Assembly: GCA_003153855.1 (NCBI GenBank)
Contig: PMBM01000187.1
Location: forward strand, 358 to 11,641
From: Propionibacteriaceae bacterium
Lineage (GTDB): Bacteria > Actinomycetota > Actinomycetes > Propionibacteriales > Propionibacteriaceae
DNA: 11,284 nt
Direction of reading: 5' to 3'
Shown here: positions 1 through 5,742 of the stretch, one piece after another
Layout: each line of letters opens with the position of its first letter
Position numbering within the stretch: position 1 is the first letter of the stretch
Notes under the pieces: generated by a model
What the model saw: the letters and a program-made list of their open reading frames with translations, nothing else
Database searches by the model: none
Told to the model about the DNA's origin: nothing
Made by a program: the position numbers and the translations under genes

Positions 1-1185
1 TACTACGCGCAGGCCTCGGGCTTCACGGCGAGCGCGTACGACCCCGACGCCTGGGCCGCTCTGTTCGCCGAGGCCGGTGCCCGGTACGCCGTTCTGACCA
101 CGAAGCACCACGACGGGGTGGCGCTGTGGGACACGGCCGTTGCCTACCCGGACGGGTCGCGGTACTCGACCGTGACAGCGACCCCGGCGGGGCGCGATCT
201 CGTGACGCCGTATGCCGAGGCGATGCGGCGCGCCGGGATCAAGCTCGGGCTGTACTTCTCGCACCTCGACTGGCATCACCCGGAGTACGCGACGATCCGG
301 CCGCCAGCGGACGCGTTCCACCCGGGGATGCTCGCGGACCGCGAGAACAGGTACTCGTACCCGCCGGAGGGCCAGGAGGACTACGCCGCGTGGGACCGCT
401 TCCGCGCGTTCCACCGGGGACAGCTGGAAGAGCTCTGCACGTACGACCCGGACATCCTGTGGTTCGACGGCGCGTGGGAGCGCACGCCCGAGCAGTGGCA
501 CATGGCGGAGGTGGCGGGACTTCTTGCCGCCAAGGCGCCGCACGCGGTGCTCAACGGTCGGATGGGCGGGTACGGCGACTTCGCCACCCAGGAGCAGGCG
601 TTGCTCGCGACCCCGCCCGCCGGTCCGTGGGAGCTGTGCGTGACGGTCAACGACTCGTGGGGCTACAAGGAGCACGACGCCAACTTCAAGAGCATCCGCC
701 AGCTCGTACAGCTCTTCGTCGAGGTCTTCGCCGGCGGCGGCAACCTGCTGCTGGATGTAGGTCCCACGAAGGACGGCACGATCCCGGAGGAGTCGGCGTC
801 GCGGCTGCGCGGGCTCGGCGCGTGGATCCGCCGGAACGAGGAGGCGGTGTACGAGACCGAGCGCGGCCTGGGGTTCGGCTGCTTCGACGGGCCGACGGCG
901 CTCTCGCGGGACCGGAAGACCCTGTACCTGTACCTGTTCGGACTCCCCCAGGAGTTCGTGGTCGTGAAGGGCCTCACGACGCCGGTGGCCCGGGCCCGTG
1001 TGGTGGGGACCGGCACGGACCTCGAGCACCAGCGCGTCGGCGGCCTGCACAAGGCGGCCGGGTGGGAGTACGTCCTCGTCGACCACACCACCCACGCCGC
1101 CGACATGGACGCGTACTGCACGGTCATCGCCTGCGACTTCGACGAGCCCCTCGAGCTCGCGCCCACGGACCTGTCGTTCGACTGA
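1..1185 (+). CDS. Alpha-L-fucosidase, GH29 family (5' end missing)
   Basis: A retaining glycosidase that releases terminal alpha-linked L-fucose from glycans. The frame is open from base 1, so the gene starts before the window; 394 residues plus the stop are present. GH29 proteins are usually about 420-500 aa, so I infer that some tens of N-terminal residues, including the first barrel strand, are missing. Visible GH29 landmarks are VLTTKHHDGVALWD (Lys35, His36, His37, Asp38), LGLYFSHLDW, the strand ILWFDGAW whose Asp156 (bases 466-468) is the expected catalytic nucleophile, and GGNLLLDVGPTKDGTIPEES near residues 245-264, which closes the barrel. A C-terminal beta-sandwich-like tail follows. 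I see no signal peptide because the start is absent. It ends 62 bases before the convergent DUF559 gene, with a palindromic element between them. No other sugar gene follows. The family call is secure; the exact substrate is not. Confidence 0.93.
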   Translation, partial: YYAQASGFTASAYDPDAWAALFAEAGARYAVLTTKHHDGVALWDTAVAYPDGSRYSTVTATPAGRDLVTPYAEAMRRAGIKLGLYFSHLDWHHPEYATIRPPADAFHPGMLADRENRYSYPPEGQEDYAAWDRFRAFHRGQLEELCTYDPDILWFDGAWERTPEQWHMAEVAGLLAAKAPHAVLNGRMGGYGDFATQEQALLATPPAGPWELCVTVNDSWGYKEHDANFKSIRQLVQLFVEVFAGGGNLLLDVGPTKDGTIPEESASRLRGLGAWIRRNEEAVYETERGLGFGCFDGPTALSRDRKTLYLYLFGLPQEFVVVKGLTTPVARARVVGTGTDLEHQRVGGLHKAAGWEYVLVDHTTHAADMDAYCTVIACDFDEPLELAPTDLSFD

Positions 1186-1187
1186 GG

Positions 1188-1268
1188 GATCCGCGTTTTC
1201 GCTGCTGACCGTGCCGAACTGGGCGTCGGAGCGCTGATTCACTCGTCTCAGCATCGAAAACCGCGATC
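1188..1268. repeat. 81-bp palindromic element, copy 1 (REPIN-like)
   Basis: Two 21-bp arms, 1188-1208 and 1248-1268, are inverted copies that match at 17 of 21 positions and enclose a 39-bp spacer. Each arm follows the core GATCGCGGTTTTCGCTGC on one strand, and both outer ends are GATC. The element fills the gap between the convergent fucosidase and DUF559 genes, and its right arm overlaps the DUF559 3' end. Copy 2 at 2246-2326 has the same arm length and exactly the same spacer length. It could act as a bidirectional terminator or be a member of a dispersed repeat family; no clear T-tract follows the stem. Confidence 0.8.
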
Positions 1269-2225
1269 TTGCCCGCGGGCCGCCCGCCGCAACCGGGTGA
1301 GCTCAGAGCGGATCATTCCGATCACATAGTCGGGCTGCGTCACCAACATCGCCCACGTGAACCGCAGAACAGTCCACCCCTCAGCGACGAGCCGGTTCTG
1401 CCGGTACCGGTCGTTCTCGAAGACGCTGAGGTCGTCCTCGTGCAGGCGCCCGTCGATCTCCACCGCGAGTCGCATTGCGGGGAAGGCGATGTCGATGAAG
1501 TAGCCCGCGCCGCGGACGACGACGCGGAAGTTGCTGATCCACCCCGTGATGTGGGCGGCGTGAAGGAGTCGGTGCGCCAGCCGTTCCGCTGCCGACCATG
1601 GCTGGTCTCGGGAGTCGAGCAGCATCCGACGACGGTCGCTGTTCCCGGGCCGGGAGGGGTGGGCGGCGAAGGCGGCCCAGAGATCTTCGAGACGGGCGGC
1701 ACGCGACCGTAGGCACGTGTCGATGGCATCCCCTTCGAGCTCGTCGACGAGATCGATTGCTGTCAGGGCTGGTGCAGTGACGCAGAAGGCCTTCGTGTCA
1801 ACGATGAAGGCGGACGCGATCGCCCGCTGGTGGAAGCGGTACGCGGTCGACCGTGGTGGGTGCGCGCGGCGCGCCACGTCGATGAGTGTCACCGGCAGCG
1901 TCGGCCAGAACGTGAGACGGGCAGCCGCGCGGCCAGTGATCACCGCGTCCGCGTGCCATTGCTTCACGGCGTACGCCCGAACCTCGAGGCGGTCGGCGAA
2001 CTCGGCGGGTGCGTACACGCCCGGCAACAGTCTGACGACCAGCCCAGCCGCGAGCGCACTCTGCAACGACCGCTGGTCCGCGTCGGTGAGCGACGAGCGG
2101 CGGATGACCGACTCGGAGGACTCCAGGAATCTGTGCAACCTCACGCCTTGACCATGTGCGACCCGAGGGGATTCCGTCACCCGGGGGGTCGGGCCTGTGG
2201 ACAACCATGCTTCCCACCTGTCCAC
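1248..2225 (-). CDS. DUF559 (Vsr-like fold) protein with AbiEi-like N-terminal domain
   Basis: A protein of 325 aa if translation starts at GTG 2225. Residues about 33-75 look like the winged-helix N-terminus shared with AbiEi-type antitoxins, ending in GLVVRLLPGVYAP. Residues about 210-310 form a DUF559 domain, a relative of the Vsr/PD-(D/E)XK nuclease fold: SAAERLAHRLL, then FIDIAFP (Asp245), LAVEIDGRLHE (Glu256, Asp258, His262), FENDRYRQNRL and GWTVLRFTW. The putative metal-binding acidic residues look intact, so nuclease activity is possible but unproven. Start choice is uncertain. GTG 2225 has GAGG five bases upstream, but residues 1-27 look unlike a domain; GTG 2144 (VRLHRFLES) would give a more family-like N-terminus with a weak ribosome site. 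No AbiEii toxin partner is adjacent. The last seven codons lie inside a palindromic repeat arm, and a second copy of that repeat lies just upstream. Confidence 0.8.
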   Translation of the reverse strand: MDRWEAWLSTGPTPRVTESPRVAHGQGVRLHRFLESSESVIRRSSLTDADQRSLQSALAAGLVVRLLPGVYAPAEFADRLEVRAYAVKQWHADAVITGRAAARLTFWPTLPVTLIDVARRAHPPRSTAYRFHQRAIASAFIVDTKAFCVTAPALTAIDLVDELEGDAIDTCLRSRAARLEDLWAAFAAHPSRPGNSDRRRMLLDSRDQPWSAAERLAHRLLHAAHITGWISNFRVVVRGAGYFIDIAFPAMRLAVEIDGRLHEDDLSVFENDRYRQNRLVAEGWTVLRFTWAMLVTQPDYVIGMIRSELTRLRRAARGQDRGFRC

Positions 2226-2227
2226 AG
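2195..2227. promoter_or_regulatory. Inverted repeat with two DnaA-box-like sites at the DUF559 start
   Basis: CTGTGGACA (2195-2203) and TGTCCACAG (2219-2227) are perfect 9-bp inverted arms separated by 15 bases. The left arm contains TTGTCCACA on the minus strand (2204-2196), identical to the preferred actinobacterial DnaA box. The right arm contains CTGTCCACA (2218-2226), which fits the degenerate form. The repeat overlaps the upstream GTG start and would sit just ahead of the alternative start at 2144, a fitting place for an operator. Which protein binds it is unknown. Confidence 0.45.
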
Positions 2228-2245
2228 TCGCCTCGTCGCCAAGAC

Positions 2246-2326
2246 GATCGCGGTTTCAGCTGCTCAAACTGCTGGATCGGCCTCCATCTGGACGATGTGG
2301 GCATCTGAGCAGCGAAAACCGCGATC
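2246..2326. repeat. 81-bp palindromic element, copy 2 (REPIN-like)
   Basis: Arms at 2246-2266 and 2306-2326 are inverted copies matching at 19 of 21 positions around a 39-bp spacer. The right arm matches the right arm of copy 1 at 19 of 21 positions. When copy 1 is reversed, both spacers carry a related patch at the same offset: TGAATCAGCGCTCC in copy 1 (bases 1241-1228) and TGGATCGGCCTCC in copy 2 (2273-2285). The element lies between the response-regulator stop (2361) and the DUF559 start (2225), both genes being on the minus strand, so it would be transcribed as a large hairpin at the end of the two-component operon. Confidence 0.8.
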
Positions 2327-2360
2327 TCGGGCCGGCCGCGCACCCCCCGCCAGACAGACG

Positions 2361-3011
2361 TCAGGAGCGCTGCAGGTACGCCAGTACGGCCAGCACGCGT
2401 CGGTGGTCGGAGGCAGACTCGGCGAGGCCCAGCTTGGCGAAGATGGCGCTCACGTTCTTCTCGACGGCGCCCGTGCCGATCACGAGCTGCTCGGCGATCG
2501 AGGCGTTGCTGCGGCCCTCGGCGATGAGCCCGAGCACCTCGCGCTCACGCGGCGTCAGCTGCGCGAACCCATCCGTCCCGGCCATCAGACGCCTCACGAC
2601 GAGGGGATCCAGGACCGTACCGCCGCTCTGTACGCGTCGTACGGCATCAGTCACCTCGTCCAGCGACGTGACCCGGTCCTTGAGCAGGTAGCCGACGCCA
2701 CCTCGCGCATCGGCGAGCAGCTCGTGCGCGTACACGGTCTCGACGTACTGGCTGAGCACGAGCACGCCGACGCCGGGCAACGCGTGCCGGATCTCCAGCG
2801 CTGCCCGGATGCCCTCGTCGCGGAAGGTGGGCGGGAGCCGTACGTCCATCACGACGACGTCGGCCGCCGCATCGCGAACGCGGGCCACGATGTCGACGGT
2901 GTCCCCGTAGGCCCCGGCCGTCACGTAGCCGGCCTCGTCGAAGAGCCGCACCAGCCCCTCGCGGAGCAGGAGCGAGTCCTCGACGAGGACGACGCGTAGC
3001 GGCTCGGTCAC
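2361..3011 (-). CDS. NarL/LiaR-type response regulator (receiver plus LuxR HTH)
   Basis: A cytoplasmic DNA-binding response regulator of 216 aa, the normal length for the NarL/FixJ family. The receiver spans about residues 5-125: acidic pair Glu11-Asp12, phosphoacceptor Asp56 in VVVMDVRLPP, Ser87 in VLSQY, and conserved Lys111 in YLLKDRV. A LuxR-type helix-turn-helix covers about 150-210, with LTPREREVLGLIAEGRSNASIAEQL and the recognition region AVEKNVSAIFAKLGL. The start is GTG 3011 and lies only four bases after the stop of the upstream histidine kinase, so the two are almost certainly cotranscribed and translationally coupled, with the kinase as phosphodonor. The target genes and the stimulus cannot be read from the sequence. 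A palindromic 81-bp element begins about 35 bases downstream of the stop. Confidence 0.95.
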   Translation of the reverse strand: MTEPLRVVLVEDSLLLREGLVRLFDEAGYVTAGAYGDTVDIVARVRDAAADVVVMDVRLPPTFRDEGIRAALEIRHALPGVGVLVLSQYVETVYAHELLADARGGVGYLLKDRVTSLDEVTDAVRRVQSGGTVLDPLVVRRLMAGTDGFAQLTPREREVLGLIAEGRSNASIAEQLVIGTGAVEKNVSAIFAKLGLAESASDHRRVLAVLAYLQRS

Positions 3012-3015
3012 GACC

Positions 3016-4365
3016 TCAGGCTAGCGGGGCCGTGCGGAGCGGGACGGTCACTTCGACCCGCGTCGGGCCGCCTTCGGGGCTCTCGACGGTGAGCTGGCCA
3101 CGCAGGCCGGCCAACCGCTCGCGAAGACCCGCCAGCCCATGGCCCGAGACCAGGGTCGCGCCGCCGTGGCCGTCGTCGGTCACCGTCATGCGCAGCCTCT
3201 GCGGCTCGTCGTAGCGGAGGCTGCCAGTGAGCTCCACCGACCCTCCACCGGAGTGCTTGGCCGCGTTGGTCAGCAGCTCGGCGACCACGAAGTACAGGGC
3301 GCGAGCCGTGTCGGCTGGTACGACCTCGTCGAGGGCCGGGTCGAGCGTCGTCGTCACGGTCAGGGGGCTGTCCTGGCCGAGCTGCGAGAGCGCCGCGGTG
3401 AGCCCGCGGTCCGCCAGAAGCGGCGGGGCGACGCCACGCGAGAGGGCACGCAGCTCCTCGAGGGCTGCCTTCGCCTGCGTCTGGGCCTCCTTGGTGATCG
3501 CGACCGCCTCGTCGTGGTCGCCCGAGGCGACCCGACGCTCGACCGTTGCCAGGTCCATCTGGAGCCGTACGAGCCGTTGCTGCGGACCGTCGTGCAGGTC
3601 GCGCTCGAGGCGGCGCATCGCGGTGTCCTCGGCCTGGAGCGCCGCGACGCGAGCGGCCGACTCCTGCCGTACCTCCCTGGCGAGATCGTCCGACGGCCAG
3701 CGGCCGAGCATCGCGGAAGCGACGCCGTGGTGGAGGCTGGACAGCCCGCGCGCAACCCATGGCAGGGTCACGCCGGTGAGGACGCCCAGGATGAGGTAGA
3801 TGACCGCCTCGACGAGGGTGCCGTTGGCCGTGACCCCGAGGCCACGCGAGATCCAGCTTCCGACGACGTGCTCCTTGCCCGGCAGGAACCACGCCCACAG
3901 CCAGAAGGTCAGCCCGCCGAGTGCCGTCGCCGCCCACGAGATCGCGATCGAGAAGGTCAGTGTCGCAAGGATGGGCTGGATGAGCATCTGGTGAAGGAGG
4001 TACGACCAGTAGTGGCCCGACTTCATGGGCGCGAGCAGCTTGGTCATCGACGACGCCTCGGGCGGGGTCGTCGGCCAGGTCGGCGCGTCGATCTCGCGAA
4101 GACCCGTGAGCTTGAGCAGGTTCCGGTCGAGCTCGCCGAAGCCGCGGGCGGCCAGGAGGGACCCCACCATGATCGGGACGCCGACCACCAGGACCACCAT
4201 CCCCAGTCCGCTGAAGAACAGGGACGTCAGCACGCTGATCGCCACCATCGACAGCGCGAAGCCGGTGACGAGGTACGTGAGGCCGCCGGGCACGGAACGC
4301 CACAGGGCGATGTACGACGCGAGCCAGGACGGCGTCTCGTCGCCGCGGTTCCGCGAGTCGTTCAT
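3016..4365 (-). CDS. Membrane sensor histidine kinase (LiaS/DesK-like, HisKA_3)
   Basis: A 449-aa kinase expected to autophosphorylate and pass phosphate to the response regulator encoded immediately downstream. The N-terminal half (about 25-205) looks like the actinobacterial 'putative sensor' domain, with hydrophobic segments near 30-52, 56-72, 127-160 and 185-205 and almost no extracellular loop. A HisKA_3 dimerisation domain follows, with phosphoacceptor His258 in RRLERDLHDGPQQRL. The HATPase domain has an N-box AELLTNAAKHS (Asn367), DDGHGGA (397-403) and GHGLAGLRERL. I chose ATG 4365 because GGAGG lies four to five bases upstream; several in-frame ATGs just before it, up to about 4398, lack this. 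The absence of a large sensor loop suggests sensing within or at the membrane, as proposed for LiaS-like kinases; this is inference. The upstream Lrp gene is on the same strand, 94 bases away. Confidence 0.93.
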   Translation of the reverse strand: MNDSRNRGDETPSWLASYIALWRSVPGGLTYLVTGFALSMVAISVLTSLFFSGLGMVVLVVGVPIMVGSLLAARGFGELDRNLLKLTGLREIDAPTWPTTPPEASSMTKLLAPMKSGHYWSYLLHQMLIQPILATLTFSIAISWAATALGGLTFWLWAWFLPGKEHVVGSWISRGLGVTANGTLVEAVIYLILGVLTGVTLPWVARGLSSLHHGVASAMLGRWPSDDLAREVRQESAARVAALQAEDTAMRRLERDLHDGPQQRLVRLQMDLATVERRVASGDHDEAVAITKEAQTQAKAALEELRALSRGVAPPLLADRGLTAALSQLGQDSPLTVTTTLDPALDEVVPADTARALYFVVAELLTNAAKHSGGGSVELTGSLRYDEPQRLRMTVTDDGHGGATLVSGHGLAGLRERLAGLRGQLTVESPEGGPTRVEVTVPLRTAPLA

Positions 4366-4454
4366 GGCCCCTCCAGGAAGCATTGTCATGGTCATGGGTC
4401 CAACGTAGGAATTCGACGCCCGCGAACCCAGCCGGTGCGCCACCAGATCCGTAC

Positions 4455-4468
4455 GGGGGCTAGCCCCC
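4455..4468. terminator. Perfect GC palindrome at the Lrp gene stop
   Basis: GGGGGCTAGCCCCC is a perfect 14-bp palindrome that contains the TAG stop of the Lrp-family gene. As RNA it would give five G-C pairs closed by a CUAG tetraloop, which could terminate or attenuate transcription before the histidine kinase gene. There is no following T-run, so a factor-binding site is an alternative. Confidence 0.35.
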
Positions 4469-4939
4469 CTGAGAGGCGCGTACGAGGAGCGGCCGCAGCC
4501 GGGTCGGCAGGTGCTCGGCGAGGGAGATCGCGGTGCTGCTGCGCTGTACGCCGGGGACCTTGAGCATCGCCGTCGTGACCTCGTGCAGGTGGGCGGTGTC
4601 CCGGGCGACCACCTTCGCCAGCATGTCCGCGTCCCCGGTGGTGGCATGCATCTCGATGACCTCGGGCAGCGCCATCAGGCCCTCTGCCGCCGCCGCTCCC
4701 TCCGACTGGGAGATCGACACCGACACGAACGCGACCAGCGGGTAGCCGAGTGCCGCGGGATCGATGCGCTGGGCGAACGACTTCAGGGCGTACGCACTGA
4801 CGCGCCGGAGCCGTGCATGGACGGTGTTGCGCGCGATCCCGAGCCTTCGGGACAGCGCCAGCGTCGTCGCCTCGGGATCGTCGTCCAGGGCGAGCAGGAT
4901 CCGGGCGTCGAGTGGGTCGATGGCATTCATGATGAGCAT
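4460..4939 (-). CDS. Lrp/AsnC-family transcriptional regulator
   Basis: A 159-aa one-component regulator in the normal Lrp/AsnC size range. Its N-terminal helix-turn-helix begins with NAIDPLDARILLALDDDPEATTLALSRRLGIARNTVHARLRRV. The C-terminal ligand-binding RAM domain includes GYPLVAFVSVSIS, LPEVIEMHATTGDADMLAKVVARD and LLKVPGVQRSSTAISL-like strands. Five in-frame ATGs occur within about 33 bases (4960, 4954, 4942, 4939, 4930). I chose 4939 because AGGAG (4950-4946) lies six bases upstream; 4942 is close behind. It is divergent from the YitT-like gene, and a half-site array lies between them, so I infer that it controls both that gene and itself. Its ligand is unknown. A palindrome covers its stop codon, and the two-component operon follows on the same strand. 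Confidence 0.92.
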   Translation of the reverse strand: MLIMNAIDPLDARILLALDDDPEATTLALSRRLGIARNTVHARLRRVSAYALKSFAQRIDPAALGYPLVAFVSVSISQSEGAAAAEGLMALPEVIEMHATTGDADMLAKVVARDTAHLHEVTTAMLKVPGVQRSSTAISLAEHLPTRLRPLLVRASQGG

Positions 4940-4943
4940 CATG
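4928..4943. promoter_or_regulatory. Small palindrome covering the Lrp start codons
   Basis: CATGATG and CATCATG (4928-4934 and 4937-4943) are perfect 7-bp inverted arms with a two-base spacer. They cover three of the in-frame ATG codons of the Lrp gene. It may be chance from repeated ATG codons, or a weak mRNA hairpin at the start. There is no independent support. Confidence 0.25.
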
Positions 4944-4959
4944 CACTCCTGCATGGGCA

Positions 4960-5010
4960 TGCGCGAACATCCTGCGCAACTTGTAGGACCTCAGTTGCGC
5001 ACTGTGCGCC
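4960..5010. promoter_or_regulatory. Array of TGCGC half-sites in the Lrp-YitT divergent promoter
   Basis: TGCGCAACT (4973-4981) and AGTTGCGCA (4993-5001) form a perfect 9-bp inverted repeat with an 11-base spacer. It overlaps a second perfect inverted repeat, GCGCAC-T-GTGCGC (4997-5009). A further half-site, TGCGCGAAC (4960-4968), repeats the left arm 13 bases away. Lrp-family proteins typically bind several spaced half-sites as octamers, so this is the likely operator of the adjacent Lrp regulator. TTGCGC at 4995-5000 could also serve as a -35 for the YitT-like gene. Confidence 0.6.
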
Positions 5011-5030
5011 AGGTTCGTCACCATGCGTAC

Positions 5031-5666
5031 ATGTCCACCAGCGCGCTCGCCGCACCGAAGACCACCACCGACCCTCTCGCCCATGGGCGCGCGGAGGACA
5101 TCTTCGGCCTGCTGAGCGGCACGTTCGTCGCATCGCTCGGCATCTACCTCCTGCACAGCGCGCACGCGGTGACGGGCGGTACGGCAGGGCTGAGCCTGCT
5201 GATCTCGTACGCGACGGGATGGTCGTTCTCCCTGGTGTACCCGCTGTCCAACCTGCCGTTCCTGGCGCTCGCCCTGCGCCGGAAGGGGTGGAGCTTCACG
5301 CTCCGCACGCTGGTCTCGATCGTGCTGGTCTCGTCGTTCGCGCTGCTCCACCCGCTCGCGATGCCGATTCTGCGGCTCAACACCCCGTACGCGGTCCTCG
5401 TCGGCAACCTCCTCGCCGGCGTGGGGATGCTCATCCTGTTCCGCCACAAGTCGAGCCTCGGTGGCCTCAACACTGTCGCGCTGCTGGCGCAGGAGCGCTT
5501 CGGGTGGCGCGCCGGCTACGTACAGCTCGCGCTCGACGGCAGCATCATCGTCGCGTCGCTCACGATCATGAGCCCGCCGATCGTGGCACTGTCCGCCGCC
5601 GGCGCCGTCGTGCTCAGCCTCGTGCTGGCGCTCAACCACCGTCCGGGCCGCTACCTCGGTCACTGA
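5031..5666 (+). CDS. YitT/YczE-like multi-pass membrane protein
   Basis: A 211-aa integral membrane protein of the YitT/YczE/YyaS group, whose biochemical role is not established. Hydrophobic segments lie near residues 25-43, 50-82, 93-113, 119-137, 164-180 and 184-201. The family signature is visible in HAVTGGTAGLSLLISYATGWSFSLVYPLSNLPFL and again in the internal repeat SSLGGLNTVALLAQERFGW. It lacks the C-terminal DUF2179 domain found in the longer YitT proteins, which fits the short YczE type. I chose ATG 5031, since family homology begins shortly after; no good ribosome-binding site precedes it, so a leaderless message is possible. The frame stays open upstream into the Lrp gene, but that part is antisense. 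It is divergent from the Lrp regulator, a pairing I know from other actinobacteria, and convergent with the LAL regulator. Confidence 0.88.
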   Translation: MSTSALAAPKTTTDPLAHGRAEDIFGLLSGTFVASLGIYLLHSAHAVTGGTAGLSLLISYATGWSFSLVYPLSNLPFLALALRRKGWSFTLRTLVSIVLVSSFALLHPLAMPILRLNTPYAVLVGNLLAGVGMLILFRHKSSLGGLNTVALLAQERFGWRAGYVQLALDGSIIVASLTIMSPPIVALSAAGAVVLSLVLALNHRPGRYLGH

Positions 5667-5708
5667 GGTCGCCGGGGAAGGGCGCGGTGGTCTCGTTCCT
5701 CAGCCCAC

Positions 5709-5724
5709 CTGCCCGTGCGGGCGG
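5709..5724. terminator. Short hairpin between convergent genes
   Basis: CTGCCCG-TG-CGGGCGG can form a seven-pair stem including one G-T pair with a very small loop. It lies in the 76-base gap between the convergent YitT-like and LAL genes, where a bidirectional terminator is expected. No T-run follows on either strand. Confidence 0.35.
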
Positions 5725-5742
5725 CGCGAGATCCGCACGTGA

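Noticed and set aside
2196..2226. DnaA-box-like pair as a replication origin
   Set aside because: Only two boxes, no AT-rich unwinding region, and no dnaA, dnaN or gyr genes nearby. Kept only as a possible regulatory site.
1188..2326. Classical insertion sequence with terminal inverted repeats
   Set aside because: No DDE or HUH transposase is present, the ends are palindromic within themselves, and I found no flanking target-site duplication.
1830..2999. Open frame of 389 codons on the plus strand antisense to the DUF559 and response-regulator genes
   Set aside because: No recognisable domain; both overlapped minus-strand genes are clear family members.
4521..4538. Possible fifth copy of the repeat arm (GATCGCGGTGCTGCTGCG)
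   Set aside because: It only matches the first nine bases well, has no inverted partner 39 bp away, and lies within the conserved Lrp coding sequence.
4366..4647. N-terminal extension of the histidine kinase up to an ATG at 4647
   Set aside because: It would overlap most of the 3' part of the Lrp gene in another frame, and has no transmembrane or domain character. ATG 4365 has a strong ribosome-binding site.
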